DNA from: Anthopleura xanthogrammica
Taxonomy: Eukaryota > Cnidaria > Anthozoa > Actiniaria > Actiniidae
Assembly (NCBI GenBank): GCA_964019055.1
Contig: OZ025206.1
Span: 6,420,117 to 6,484,116, forward strand
Direction: 5' to 3'
Length of the DNA stretch: 64,000 nt
Shown here piece after piece: positions 10,480 to 28,600 of the stretch (the stretch's first letter is position 1; each line of letters opens with the position of its first letter). The translations under genes were made by a program, and so were the position numbers. The notes under the pieces were generated by a model. It did not search any database. It was not told the DNA's origin and was given only the letters and a program-made list of their open reading frames with translations.

Positions 10480-13400
10480 CTATTCTTCTTCTCTCCAAGG
10501 TCCCCAGTAACCATTCCGTTTAGCCGTTTGTTTTGCCTTCTTATCGGGAGCAGTCTTAAGCGACGGGACAACACCCTTCATGTAGAAATTAACGCGTTTC
10601 TTTAGGGTCGTTACTACATCTGGGAGCCTGGTACTGAGGTCATTGCGTTCCTCTGGGTCAGCGGTGATGTTGTACAGCGCCATTTTGATTATATTATTGA
10701 ATCCCTGGAAGAAAGAAATTTTAAGTATTCGTTTTTTTTAATTATTATTATTATTATTTATTTTTTATTTAATAGCTTCAACAAAGCATGGATAGACTCG
10801 TAGTCCATGTGAACATACCCCATACTTACATAAACGTAAACAAATTAATACGATTTACAACAGATACATAACTAACAACTAATATGACATGGATAATAAA
10901 GGAAAAAAAAAAAATCTATCGACAACAAACTGTTGCCGGAATAACAGATCTGTGCATTTAGAACAAACGGTCTTAAAAGTTCTTATTCGGTCAGGATGAA
11001 AGTGTTAGTGAAATCATTATGAGTTTCAAAGTGAAATGAGCTTCAAAGTCTTGCTTGTTTAAAAGTTGCAATTAGTTCTCTTTTGTACTTCGAAGATTTT
11101 TCTCCCACGTACTACGTCAGTTTACCTCCCTCTAAAATTATTAGTCATGAACTCTGGCTGGGAAGAGTGAGTAATCACTCTTTTCATGTAGAATTTCTAT
11201 GTTTTAGGTTTAAAACTATGTTCATGATCCAAAATTTCTTTGTTGGTTGGTATCATAATTCAAACATAAATTGTATCCTCAACCATAAATTGACATTTAT
11301 TTTGCCAAGCTTTCGGGCTTAATTGCCCATCCTCAGGGCTAAATGTAACAAACAACGACAGTTACAATCAACTGCTTAACTCACGCTCATCGCGCAATCA
11401 AACATTTTTAAGCGCTCACGAGTATAACATTTAGAGCGCGCGCGCTAACATAAAGAATGCATTCTAGAATTGAGAAAGCTAATTACCCTTGACAATAGCT
11501 AAATAATTTTCTGGTAACTTTCTACCAGCGTCTCTATTGAAAATGGCGCTCTTGTTTTTGCTGATGTAACAAGCTTCAGCCCATTTTCGCTGGTGCCATC
11601 TTCCTTCGTTCTGCAATATCTTAGCATTATCCCAGGCTATTGAGTGTCCAAATTTATGCGCGTGTTCTGATAGCGCCGAGCTTTCTGTCTTCTGTAACCG
11701 TACACAGGCCTGGTGCTCTTTAACCCTCGTCCCCATGGCTCTTTTCGTCTCTCCAATGTATACTGTGTCACACTCACCACATGGGATTGAGTAGATCACG
11801 CCAACTTTCTTCTCTTTCGGTAATGAAGCTTGTTACATCAGCAAAAACAAGAGCGCCATTTTCAATAGAGACGCTGGTAGAAAGTTACCAGAAAATTATT
11901 TAGCTATTGTCAAGGGTAATTAGCTTTCTCAATTCTAGAATGCATTCTTTATGTTAGCGCGCGCGCTCTAAATGTTATACTCGTGAGCGCTTAAAAATGT
12001 TTGATTGCGCGATGAGCGTGAGTTAAGCAGTTGATTGTAACTGTCGTTGTTTGTTACATTTAGCCCTGAGGATGGGCAATTAAGCCCGAAAGCTTGGCAA
12101 AATAAATGTCAATTTATGGTTGAGGATACAATTTATGTTTGAATTATGTTCAGGATGTTGTTATTGGTTTTGTTGTTGTTGTTACGTCGTCGTTGTCGTT
12201 TGTATTTCTACGGGATCCCCCAATCACGTAGCCTTTTAGGGTAAACTTCATATTCTACTGTACACTCACAATATCTTTATAAACATGCTGTTCTCCCGGC
12301 CATTCTTGCTCCAGTTCCGGTGGTTTAAACCAAGTTAAGTTGGGAACATTCATCATGATTTTCATGTCCCCAACACGTAAAGCAATTCCTTCGTAACCAT
12401 GAGGATTATCATGTACTGATGATGAAGCTATGTCGATATTATGAAGGATTTCTTTCCTTGGAGAGGGGTCTCCTTTTGAGATCGCGTCCCAGACATTGAA
12501 ACCGTCAAGTGGAGGTGGAACTGCAGAGTCATCGATACCTAGAACGACAAAGAAAATGAATCGATTTTCGTACGTTATTCAGTAACTTACAACATGTACA
12601 CGGTACAGCATGACGTAGATCTAGAGCAGCTATGGTATTAGTGGGAAATGTACGGTACTTAGAGCACGTACACCGTACGACATACCGTATAGAGCAGGTA
12701 TATGTTAAGAAAGGGAAACGTATGTATACGTCACTGATGTATACAGCACGTACACACGGTAAGGAATGTCGTAGACCGATTATGCTAAGAGAAACTTACG
12801 GTTCTACCTTAGAGCACGTACAACATACGATAGAGCAGTTATGGAATTAGTGGGAAACGTACGGTACTTACAGCACGTACACTATACGACATGCCGCATA
12901 AAGCAGCAGAGCCGTAGCACCCACAGGGGCCGGGGGGCCCGTGCCTCTCCCAAAAAAGTAAATACATATAGCTAGAATTAAATGATTAAATTTCGTTTTC
13001 CATACGAAAATCGCTCTAGCTAATTCAAAGCATGCGCAATTAAAAGCTCATGTGTTACGAACAAAGTGAAAAAATAAATGTTCCCCTAATTAATTAATTA
13101 ATTTCATTATGATCTTCACGTAATTCTAAATGACTTTTATATATTACAATTGGGCTTCCTGTTTCTATTACCTGCCAATGCAACAAGAGTCGGGTACCAG
13201 TCAGTCACGTGGATAAGTTCTTTACAAATGCGCTTCTTCTGAGCGATCATTTCTCCATGGACAAATCCTGACCCTCTCACCCCTCCCTCCCAAAGTGTTG
13301 CTTTGTGTCCTCTGAGAGGCCAGTTATATCCCCCTCCTACAGGGATACCTCCGTTGTCTGTAGTGAAAATCATCAATGTATTCTCCCATAACCTGAATAG

Positions 13401-16211
13401 AAAAGAATTAAAATTACTACCAAAAATGAAAATTATACCTAGAGGTGCGTTAAATAGGCAGGATACAGGAAGAGGGGATGAGCCTTTTCGCACCAGCCAC
13501 CAAAATAGATTTTCAGGCACTTCTTGATAAATGAAAATATATCTGAGCATAAACAATGGTTTTTCTACTGGAAATAAATCATGCCGCATTACTAAAGCCG
13601 CGGAAATACGAGCAACCAGATCGCGCAACTTGTCATGCAAAAATGTTACGTAACAAGTTGTAGGGCGAATGTTGCTCGCATTTTCTGCATATCGACTCAT
13701 GCACTTACCCTTTTTTCTTCAAGGCTTTGGTCACATTCCCTATCGCCTCGTCCACTGCACTAACCATGGCACAGTAATCCCGTCTTCTAGTGTTCTTAAT
13801 GTATTTGTATTCATTCACGAATCGCTCAGGTGCTTGGGTCGGAGCGTGAACGTTTTGGAATGGAAGATACAGGAAGATGGGTGCTGATGTGTTATGGCTG
13901 AGAATGACCTCTTCAGCTCGCTAAAATGAAATATTACTTTCTGTTAACAACTTCTTCTCAAAATGTGATGCTGAAACATCGGGAAGCATGCAGGGTGGTG
14001 TAAGCTGCTAATGGAAGGTCTCTCATGCACCAATGCGAACCGGGTTTGAGACCTGCCGGACTCGGTGTCATATGTGAGTAGAGCTGCTTATTGGTTCTCT
14101 CCTGTGCTTTGATGGTTTTCCTCCCGAAGCAAAAATCAACTTCAAAATTTTAATATACCTTTTTACGAATTCGCGCGATCGCTTGAGTGACCACGAAACA
14201 ATGGCTCCAAGTCGAGGTTGGACTTGATAAATATAGAGTTTAATAATATGAATATGTGAACACGTCAAGTCTAACCTCGAATTGAAGCCATTGTTTCGCG
14301 GTCACTTAAGCGAATTCGGGAAAGGTCTATTCGATCTGACGTCGAGTGATTTGGTCATGAGTCTCTGGCTCGCGAGACTTACAAATCACTCCCTGCGAGT
14401 TTAACGTAAAATAAATCATAGGGGTGAGATGCGCAAATGTACTACCCTAGTACCACTCTTGTTCCCATATCGTTTGTCATACCTTTGAAAATATTTCAGC
14501 AGAGTACTTGTTATTCATGTCTTTAACTGGAGTCTTCTGATCGCGTAGGTCTAGTATCCCCTCTCTCTCGTGGGTCCAGTGATCTTCAGCGCCAACATAA
14601 AACCCGTAGAACGTGTCAAATCCCCGGTAGGTGGGGGTATACGGCCATTCGAAAAACCCGAGGTGCCATTTGCCAACCATATGAGTAGCGTAGCCTAATG
14701 GTTAAAAACATACCAAACTGCATGCTTAGTTCGATTCATCTATTTTTATTGGAATAATAAAAAAATATTGGATGAAGGTTGAGCGTAAATTATCAAGATC
14801 GAGGCCGTGTTTAACATTGTCCGCGTTCCGCATTGAATCTTTCTTGCTCCTCCATTGCTCAGTACTTTCCAATTATATTATTCTTCAAAGTTGCTTGACA
14901 GCGCAGAGATCCCTTGAATTCTCAACGTTTTGTTTTTCACTTTTAGATCGAAAGCGAGAAGTTGGAGAGCGACGAAATGACATCCAGACTTCGTGATGAA
15001 AATTTACGATATCATGCGTAAAAGGAATCCAATAATTCTCTCGTATATTTTGCACACAAAGAATGAAGATTTAATTCTATTTTGTAAAAAAAATTAAAAA
15101 AAGCAGCCGTATTTTCAGTATCTTTCGTGACTTTGAATAACCTCGACATGATCTGCAGAAAAAAACCTACAGATAACATATTTATCATGTCAAGTTCACT
15201 GTCACTATCAGGGATTGGCTGACCGCTCTAGATCTAGCTCGGCCAACCAGAGGTTCAAAGGTAACTGAAATGCATGATAATGAATATTTTCGGTTAATAA
15301 TTAACTATTGATGACTAACCTGCCTTCTTCATCATCTGTGGTAGTAGTTGTAGGTTCAGGGGGAGGCCGTACGGTTCGTCGGGTTTAATCACTCCGTGTT
15401 GTAAGCCTGGAATAAAAATCGATTGACAGTGAATGATACGATGATTAAAGCGATCGATTATGATAATAGAGGCTTTGCACCATCACGTGATGGCAGCCAT
15501 GACAGGAGGCACAACAATAGAGTCTTTTCCCCCTGGGAAACTGAATTCTTTCTCATGTAAATTAGATTAGACCAAATTCAATTGTTCCTGCCTCCTGTCA
15601 TGGCTGCCATCGCATAATGATGCAAAGCCTTTTTCTTTCGACTGCATTAAGAAGCATTCGGTACATATTTTTTCGTTGGGTTGCCTGTGTCGGAGGTCGT
15701 GTATAAAAATTTCCACCACAGGCTACCCAAGCGTAAAGTTGTCAGTGGCTCCCGTGTAGCTACTACACACAACACAACCCATCATTTATTCTGTGTGGGT
15801 ATTGAAAACACTGCAATTTTGAACCTTTTTATGGGGGAAAATTTCAATTAAGAAATGCTAAAACTGAACATCAATAACTTAGGGGGTGGGTACGGATAGA
15901 AATACAAGAATACAATCAGTATTTCAGTTTCAAAAGAATTAAGTTTGAAGGATATCGATCTTACCAGTATGTATAGGGTATCTTCCACTAAGCAGAGCAC
16001 TTCTGGTTGGAGAACAAATCGGCTGAACATAGTAGTTTTCTAGAATAACCCCTTCGTACGCCAATGCATCGATATTCGGTGTCTTTATTGATGTTACGTT
16101 ATGGAATCCAACATCACTCCATCCGAGATCGTCTACGGCAACCAGTAGGACATTAGGAGGGGTACAATAGACACTTAAGAATAAAGTGATGAGCAGAAGG
16201 AGGGGTAACAT
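10480..16211 (-). CDS. Arylsulfatase B/I/J-type sulfatase
   Basis: Secreted or lysosomal enzyme hydrolysing sulfate esters, in this subfamily typically on glycosaminoglycans. Seven exons on the minus strand: 15965-16211, 15320-15406, 14483-14694, 13709-13920, 13172-13392, 12270-12538, 10480-10704, joining to 490 residues. Residues 1-16 form a signal peptide ([16 protein letters not shown]). [10 protein letters not shown] carries metal-binding aspartates. [13 protein letters not shown] (Cys66) is sulfatase signature 1, whose cysteine becomes formylglycine. [13 protein letters not shown] (112-124) is signature 2. FTTDNGG supplies further metal ligands. The C-terminus ends [11 protein letters not shown], as in ARSB, ARSI and ARSJ. 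An in-frame codon at 16268 would add 19 residues before the signal peptide, so 16211 is preferred. It is divergent from the gene at 17213. All key residues seen are present. Which of B, I or J is the ortholog is unresolved. Confidence 0.95.
11254..12148 (-). mobile_element. Penelope-like element fragment, inverted dimer with GIY-YIG endonuclease
   Basis: Two 324-bp arms, 11254-11577 and 11825-12148, are exact reverse complements in every part compared, around a 247-bp centre. The minus-strand piece (11824 down to 11254) encodes the end of a Penelope-like ORF2. Its GIY-YIG nuclease core has [20 protein letters not shown] followed by RVKEH, then a basic tail ending [12 protein letters not shown]. 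The reverse transcriptase part is missing, so the copy is 5'-truncated and non-autonomous. Inverted 3' ends are typical of Penelope insertions. TATGTTCA occurs at 11217-11224 and 12145-12152 and may be the target duplication. It sits in the last arylsulfatase intron. Confidence 0.85.
12575..12900. repeat. Family E repeats (GTACGGTAC / GCACGTACAC)
   Basis: Several degenerate units are built from GAGTGGGAAACGTACGGTAC-like, CAGCACGTACAC and CGGTACGACATGCC words, about 60-95 bp apart. Each word is rich in short palindromes (GTAC, TACGTA). Related clusters lie at 18052-18650, 29660-30100 and 55868-56200. This copy is in the sulfatase intron between 12538 and 13172. Confidence 0.7.
13985..14120 (+). 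mobile_element. Possible tRNA-derived SINE
   Basis: CAGGGTGGTGTAAGCTGCTA followed about 45 bp later by a B-box-like GGGTTTGAGACC, then a body with TTGGTTCTCTCCTGTGCTTT. The A box is weak. It lies in the sulfatase intron between exons 13709-13920 and 14483-14694. Confidence 0.4.
14152..14332. mobile_element. Inverted-repeat element, about 180 bp
   Basis: ATACCTTTTACGAATTCGC at the left pairs with GCGAATTCGGGAAAGGTCT at the right. Inner arms pair GTGACCACGAAACAATGGCT with GCCATTGTTTCGCGGTCAC and TCGAGGTTGGACTTGA with TCAAGTCTAACCTCGA. It lies in a sulfatase intron and is non-coding. Confidence 0.75.
15471..15632. mobile_element. Inverted-repeat element, about 160 bp
   Basis: AGGCTTTGCACCATCACGTG at the left pairs with CGCATAATGATGCAAAGCCT at the right. 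Inner arms GATGGCAGCCATGACAGGAG and CTCCTGTCATGGCTGCCATC are perfect. It lies in the first sulfatase intron. Confidence 0.8.
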
Positions 16212-17212
16212 GGTGCTCCTGGCGGTCTGTGCTGCTTCTGATACCCGTTCTGGTACGAGACAGCACAACTAGAAGATACCGGAAAGAGATTTGACCTTGA
16301 TGTCACCAGGGAAACAATGCATTACTGCGAATACTAGTTGGCCGTTGGAATTTGGTTTTCATTGCCGCCAGTCAAAAATATAAAAGGTACCGACTGACTG
16401 ATTAGTTTTGATTGACGGCAGCGAAAAACCAATTTCACAACAAGCAGTTGAAATTTCTGAGTTCGCAGAACTGAATGAGAATCGCAGTAAGTAACGCAAC
16501 ATATATACTCAGATAAAATATTTATGTGCGTTACTACCTGGGTTTTAATATTCCTATTCATATTTGTTCATCCAATTCATTCCAGGTACGTTCGTATGCA
16601 CAGGTCTAAAGAAAAGATATAAGCACATATCGTCCGAAAATTATTTAACGATTTTGATTTATTTAGGCATTGTTTGACCTTCGTTATGATATTAGCCTCG
16701 TCCCTAGGATACTCGAGCTCATTGTCAGCTCTCAGCTTCAGAGCTGACACACGTAGCCTGGCAAAACGCTCGTTATCTTAAAAAACAACAACAGACGAAT
16801 CGCATTTATTTATTTACAAAACTATTTTAGTCGTTTTTCATTGTTTCTCAGTCTTGAAAAATCATCCTAATTGACCACAGAGAGCTCAGTCACGAAAATT
16901 GAGGTTTGGCCAGGCTGGTCGCCTGAGACGCAAATAATGACGCCATATCGAACAGTGAAGAGAGTAGCCTGGGGACGTTAGTTCAAAAACTACTAATAGT
17001 ATATCACTTGGTACCATGGTTTTGTTAGGAAGTTAATTATCTAATCTAAATGACCAATCAGCGTGCGCGCGCGTCTAATTAACACATCAACAATGGTTTT
17101 TTTGTTTAGCTGTCTGAAAATGAATTCCTTGGCGATAATACTAAGAAAATCTACCAGAATGTAAGGACAAAAAATACCGTTGAACGACCTTGGTAGGGAT
17201 CGTCTTTCAAGA
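16212..17212. promoter_or_regulatory. Divergent intergenic region, sulfatase / orphan membrane gene
   Basis: About 1 kb separates the two divergent start codons and must hold both promoters if the gene models are complete. An 85-bp inverted repeat at 16349-16433 pairs TTGGTTTTCATTGCCGCCAG with TTGACGGCAGCGAAAAACCA. No TATA box or other convincing site was identified; short open frames here do not look real. Confidence 0.5.
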
Positions 17213-22897
<5,685 letters not shown>

Positions 22898-23238
22898 AGA
22901 TGAAACCCCAATCCCTAACGAATGTCTACACAATAATAAGATTGTCGTGCAGAATCATTTCTTAATAGGAAGAAAAGTAACTGAAAAAGAAAAGTGAATT
23001 CATAAGTGACTGTACGACCATATTATACATCTAGACTGTGTCAATTGGCTACGAAATGTGTATACGACGTCTGTTGTACTGAAGAGAAAATATCAAAAAT
23101 AAAAGTCATCTAAGTAAATGAATGAAAATCGTTTTTGTTTTTATGAGAGTAAATCTTAATAGTATTGGCTAACAAACCTGTGACCCTTGTTTCACAATCG
23201 AATTGGAATTTATAGAGTGAGAGGTTTTTTATTAGCCC

Positions 23239-23239
<1 letters not shown>

Positions 23240-23276
<37 letters not shown>

Positions 23277-23660
23277 ATAATGATGATGATGATGATGATG
23301 ATGATGATCGATGATGATGATGATGATGATGATGATGATAATGATGATGATGATGATGATAATGATGATGATGATGATGATAATGATGATGATAATGATG
23401 ATGATAATGATAATGATGATGAGGATGATGAGGATGATGATGATGATGATGATGATGATAATGATGATGATGATGATGATGATGATGATAATGATGATGA
23501 TAATGATAATGATGATGAGGATGATGAGGATGATGATGATGATGATGATGATGATAATGATGATGATAATGATGATGATGATGATGATGATGATAATGAT
23601 GATGATAATGATGATGATGAGGATGAGGATGATGATGATGATGATGATAATAATAATAAT
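23240..23660. repeat. (AAC)n then (GAT)n microsatellite
   Basis: About 12 AAC units followed by almost 400 bp of GAT with interspersed AAT and GAG units, in which blocks of about 80 bp recur. It gives open frames of poly-Asp, poly-Ile, poly-Met and poly-His, none credible as genes. It lies about 140 bp past the poly(A) signal of the orphan gene. Confidence 0.97.
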
Positions 23661-25804
23661 AAAAACCGAACAACAAAAACAGTCTTCGCTCATGCAGTCA
23701 TTCCGATTCAGTCATGTCAGTCGGTTGGTCATTAAGTCAGTCAGTCGGTCGGTCATGGTTTTCTTCCCACAATTACAGCGGTACTGCTACAAAAACGTGC
23801 AGTTTATTTAACAAGTTGAGTAAAACTACCATATTTTTTACTTAGTTTAGTTTAGTTTATTTGTCACAATTGTTATGAATAAGCATATAAATGTTACAAA
23901 TCATAAATCATATAAAGAAAGAAAGAAATGTTGTGACTGGAAAAGGAAACAGGACTCACGACCCAATTGACATCCATTCCCAATAAATAGAGTGGTTTTC
24001 AAGAATCCATGAAACAATTGGCTTCAACCTCTTTCCTTGATTATTACCAATTGTTTCTTTTCTTCGGGGAATAGTTTATGATACAGCTGGCTATGTCGAA
24101 AATGGTTGTTTTATGGATATCAATGATTATCGATATCAGTTATAAATACTGCTAAACAATAGTCTTGGAACGAAACAAAACGAAAACTGATCCATCTATC
24201 TCGCTGCAAAACTCGTAACTTTGACAATGTGAAATCTTGGACAGTGAGCGCCGATTTCTTGGCAGCCCTGTGCCACAGGTTTTTCTTTTCTTTTGACTCT
24301 AATGAATTTTGTAAATAATTTACCATTTCTTACTGTCTCTAGCGCAGCGCCATTGAACTGCTGGAAATGGCGCTATATAAATATATTATATATTATTATT
24401 ATATATATATTATTGCAAGTAGTCGCACGGCAAGAAGACTTAAAACTGACTATAAAAAAAATGCAACCTCGACAGACAAAATTATGACAATCTATATTTG
24501 CGAAGAATCTGAAATTTCATGAAGTTGAATTTTTTAGCAAACAGGAGGACAATATTATGAAAAACCATGCACTGTTCAGTAGAAAATCGGCCCGTATATA
24601 ACGGCAAACGCGATTAAAAAATAACATTTCAAATATACTGTTCAAAGCCTCAATTTTTGAGCTACCATGTGTGCTAAATTCAGGAATATCCGAGTGTTTT
24701 TCACGCGATGCGAGCGAGTTGAAAAAAAACAAACAAATCGCGATTATGTTGGAATCACCTGAACGTAATTCACCTATTGTGTAAATACAAAAAAATTTCC
24801 CCATTTTTTTATTAAATTTTACCTTTAATCTGCCAGGTGATCTGGAATCTAGGTGTGCCATGCATTGTTTGTCACCGAGTGAAAATTTCCAAGCTAATAT
24901 TTTCTAATATTGTTTCTTGGTGATTTTTTCCACGGATAAGTTTTATTTTCGAGCTAGTAAAAGGTGTTGTTTATCGAGCCGAAAACCTGGGACAAGAATT
25001 ATTGAGTTACAAACTGAAAATGTTCGCTGATTCGGCTAATTCATTCAGGATGAGAAAAGCGAAATTACCTGGCGTTTCTCGTTAATATGCAGAGTAACTG
25101 ACACAGGCTTTAAAATTCAATAAAACAAATTACCACCTTGGGTAAACAAATTCAATGTATTTTTAATCTAACAGTCGATTATATATGAATGATAAGGAGC
25201 CTGACTGTACAAGGTAGTGACGTCACTCACTAAGGCAAACATAAAACTCTGCCAGCCGCAGTGCTTGTTCATTAATGCTACACCTAATAAGTTGTAAATT
25301 AGCTCATCTTCTAAAGATAAAACTAGCCTTAACCAAGCATCAGAAGAAACTACTCATGGAGCTCATTGAACGCACAAGTTTCGCTTTGTTTGAAACGCGT
25401 AAGGCCGTGCTGGTGTATTTTGAAATTCTTGCAAATTTGTCAATCTTGCGATAACAAAGGTCTAATCCTACAGTCGAACCGTGAATCGATTCACGCGCCA
25501 CTTCTACACCTGCTGATTAGTCAGAGCATCCTAACAGATCGTCAGAGCTTTTGAGAAAGTTTTTTATTCGAAACGAACGTGGATTCGAACCTGACATTCG
25601 TGTTTTTTAGTAGAGTTCTTCAATCTTCTGTATTCGATACAAGTCACCATTAGCCGGTTGCAGGATGATCTTATGTTCTTCTTGAAACTTCGCTCACGAG
25701 GCTTCAAATCGATGGATGGACACATATGAGCCAATAGTTGGACAAAAACATTAATAATCCGTAAACTCTTGACAATAAATTCGTCGAGTAAATTATCGAA
25801 AGAC
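23661..25804. other. Intergenic region before GPCR 1
   Basis: No gene is visible apart from the family D element at 24833-25072. Sequence is AT-rich with scattered short repeats such as (TATA) near 24375-24412. The GPCR promoter presumably lies in the last few hundred bases, but I see no clear motif. Confidence 0.5.
24833..25072. mobile_element. MITE family D copy
   Basis: About 240 bp bounded by CCAGGTGATC and AATTACCTGG, collinear with the copy at 17782-18051 and moderately diverged from it. Confidence 0.75.
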
Positions 25805-26836
25805 ATGTTCAACAGAAGTGGATGGGAAATATTATCTCTGGTCAATGAAACAGCAGCAAACAGCACATCCAGCAATGGAAAGTCAACGGAATGGGTTTCC
25901 AAAGTAAAGCTTGGATTTAACGTGTTATTTTTGGTTGTAGGAGTAGTCAGCAACTTATTAGTAGTTCTATTCAATGCTAAAATCAAGAAGACCAGAGGAC
26001 AGGCTTCTGCATACGAATATTTCATTTCCAATCTTTGTGTGAGCGAGATGGCCTTTGTTTCAATGACTTTTATGGATATATACTACAACCTACCATTGAG
26101 CTTGGTCTATTGTAAAGTGGTTTCCCCATTTCTTACTATGACGTTGATCGTAAGTATGTATACGGTGGCTGCAATTGCCTTGTTCAGATGTAGAGCGATT
26201 GTGAACCCATTCAAGCCCAAACCCAGTTCAAAATGTATATATTTGACCATCGCTGGCTTATGGGTTTTCGCTCTTATAGATGTCATACCATATGCCATAG
26301 TACTTGACATAAAGAATGGGAGGTACGAGGAAGTTTGGCCGTCGCAGACATTGAACAAGTTTTATACAATAGCGCTGTTTCTGTTACAGTATCCCCTTCC
26401 TTTGACCATCTTGGCCGTTTCCTACATCAAGATTGTTGTGTTCCTCAAGCGCCATACAATTCCACAGACCGGCTTGTCTATAGACAGCGCCTCACATATG
26501 GCTAGAAGAAAGCGAGATATGGAGGTCCTGAAAATGTCTGTGATAATTGTCCTGCTTTACGCCATTCTCACTCTACCACTACAAATTTCTTGGATAGCTA
26601 ATATTTTTAACTATACAAAGTTACATGGCGTTGTCTCTCAATTTTCAGACCAGCTTCTGTTGCTTCATTCTTGTTGTAACCCTTTTGTTTACGGCACTAT
26701 TTCTCGTGAATTTCGTTCCCAGGCGATGAGCATTATGAGAAATGTTTATAATAGTGTATTCAGGAAAAACACGATCGAAACTGTGGTCGTATATAAAGAA
26801 GGTCGCGTGAACATTGCTCTTCAAAATGAGAAATGA
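25805..26836 (+). CDS. Class A (rhodopsin-like) G protein-coupled receptor, divergent
   Basis: Single-exon receptor of 343 residues; the first ATG in frame is at 25805. The N-terminus has N-glycosylation sites NRS, NET and NST. Seven hydrophobic spans are visible. TM1 has GVVSN (Asn50, position 1.50). TM2 has NLCVSE, with Glu81 where Asp 2.50 is usual. Cys103 at the top of TM3 is kept, but the second loop has no cysteine. The DRY motif reads FRC (127-129). TM5 has proline 199, TM6 has LTLP without the usual CW (Thr256 at 6.48), and TM7 has the canonical NPFVY (292-296). A short basic tail follows. Peptide or amine receptors are the nearest general type, but no ligand can be proposed. Intact frame and strong membrane pattern support a real gene; coupling may differ because of the FRC change. 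Confidence 0.9.
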   Translation: MFNRSGWEILSLVNETAANSTSSNGKSTEWVSKVKLGFNVLFLVVGVVSNLLVVLFNAKIKKTRGQASAYEYFISNLCVSEMAFVSMTFMDIYYNLPLSLVYCKVVSPFLTMTLIVSMYTVAAIALFRCRAIVNPFKPKPSSKCIYLTIAGLWVFALIDVIPYAIVLDIKNGRYEEVWPSQTLNKFYTIALFLLQYPLPLTILAVSYIKIVVFLKRHTIPQTGLSIDSASHMARRKRDMEVLKMSVIIVLLYAILTLPLQISWIANIFNYTKLHGVVSQFSDQLLLLHSCCNPFVYGTISREFRSQAMSIMRNVYNSVFRKNTIETVVVYKEGRVNIALQNEK

Positions 26837-28600
26837 TATGGCCATGCAATGCCTTGTCAAGAACGTCATTGTGAAAATACTGTTATTTAAGAGTGGCTGT
26901 CCGTAACGATCGAGAATGGCGGGACAGTTGCAGAATTTTTAAATTTCTCATATTTTGTCAGAAGATACCCTTTAGTAATCTCTTTCAAAAAAACCAGTTA
27001 AAAACTTCGAGCGTGCTTTTATTTTTGCAAATTTTACAAAAATTTGAAAATCGACTTCCGGTCCGCTTTGGACAGGTGTGAACAACTCGAAATAAGACCC
27101 ATATTTAAGAACGCATGGCTCGTTCAAAAATACTCTCACCGATCTGATACTTTTTGAACATGTGAACTAGCTATCAGACTCTAAAACCAATATAAAATAT
27201 TTCTAGGAAAAATTTGTTTTTCATGTTCTTGGTAATTTTTCTGATGCCATCCTAAGGAGCTACATCTCTAAGCAAATTTTAGCCTAATTTGAATGCCCTT
27301 AATCATCATCTGGTATATGATTTTTTCTCATTAAAACTATTTGCTCTGAAAGCTTGTTTATCGTACTTTATTTCTTGACAGTATCAGCCTCGGAACGCAA
27401 ATACTTCCCGGCAGCTAAATGACTCTTCGATGTAGCATACAAAGGTCTAGCTTCGGCTACAGAACCAAAGCGCCCGCTCTATAAATATTCATAACAGTTA
27501 AAAAGAGCTAGAATAAAATGAAGGACTACAAGAATAAAGCAAAACCCATAAGGAAAGGCAAGTAAAAGCAGTTAGAAACAAGAAAAATGCATATGGAAAT
27601 CAGGCTTCTTAAAAATACAACATAGGACAGAAAAAGAGAAACCTTTTCCTACAATATGGCCTCTAAATCATTTGTAATTTGTCGGTTAGAAATTTCACGC
27701 CAGCTCTTTAATAATATTTAATATATACAAGTCCAACACTCAACAAGAAAGTCTTAAAATAACTGAGCGGAAAGTGCTGTCCCTTGTAAAAAAACATCTA
27801 CAGGCCAATCAGTGAAATATCATGCGAATGTACTTATGATTTTAAGCTAAAATGGCTAATGACATATTTGAAGTGCGCTCGCTACTTAACAACTCCGCCT
27901 TCAATATAAATTTTAAATAGTGACTCTGTCGCGTCGACGAAGTTCCCCAAAAAGAACTGACTTTCATGTTCTTTCTTGAGAACGACAAGTCAGTAATATT
28001 GATAGAACAAATAATAAACGAATAATACTAATTAAAGACGATCAAAAATATACAACATGTATTTGTAATTACAAATTCTGCAACGTAGAGATCTTTCCTT
28101 TGAATAAGATTGCGACTGAGTTGAGTTTTCTTCTTCAACTTTTTGGTTTTCTTTTTCAACTGTTAATTGGTTAGCAACGATAGCGCGGGCATAAAATCTA
28201 TCACAAATGATGACATTAACTTCCCTAACATTTACTACCTGTTATTATGGTACCCAACTGAATTCGAAGTGGTTTGTTGCTTGGGGCGAAATGCTTAAGT
28301 ATGCCATAAGTGGTTCGTAATTATTCACAAGAAAATGAAATAACACAGATGACTGGTTAGCTGGTTGTCATAAAAGAAAATGAGTTGTTAAATTAAATAG
28401 CGGTATGACATTTTATAAAAATCAGAAAATACAGCAGCTGAGCAAATAGTAATAATGCAAAATAAAAAAAAACCAATATGGCGGCATGCTGCGAAATACA
28501 GAGTTTTTATGAAGGTCTAGATGTATTAATCTAAACCGCGTCCCACTGATTTTGAAATTATCTGAAAAACCTTAGTATATATACGTAGTAGCATCAGCAT
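26837..28600. other. Intergenic region after GPCR 1
   Basis: AT-rich sequence with no credible coding region, RNA gene or element recognised. Short AATAAA words occur, e.g. in the 27510s and near 28010, but none is assignable. Confidence 0.5.

Noticed and set aside
13137..13700. 187-residue minus-strand open frame as one exon
   Set aside because: Only 13172-13392 is conserved sulfatase sequence, bounded by good splice sites; the rest is read-through of an intron.
23110..23811. Poly-His, poly-Ile, poly-Asp and poly-Met frames
   Set aside because: Products of the GAT/AAC microsatellite in all frames.
25769..25804. Upstream extension of GPCR 1 to 25769
   Set aside because: The extension starts at a TTG codon; the first ATG is at 25805 and is followed by normal glycosylation sites.
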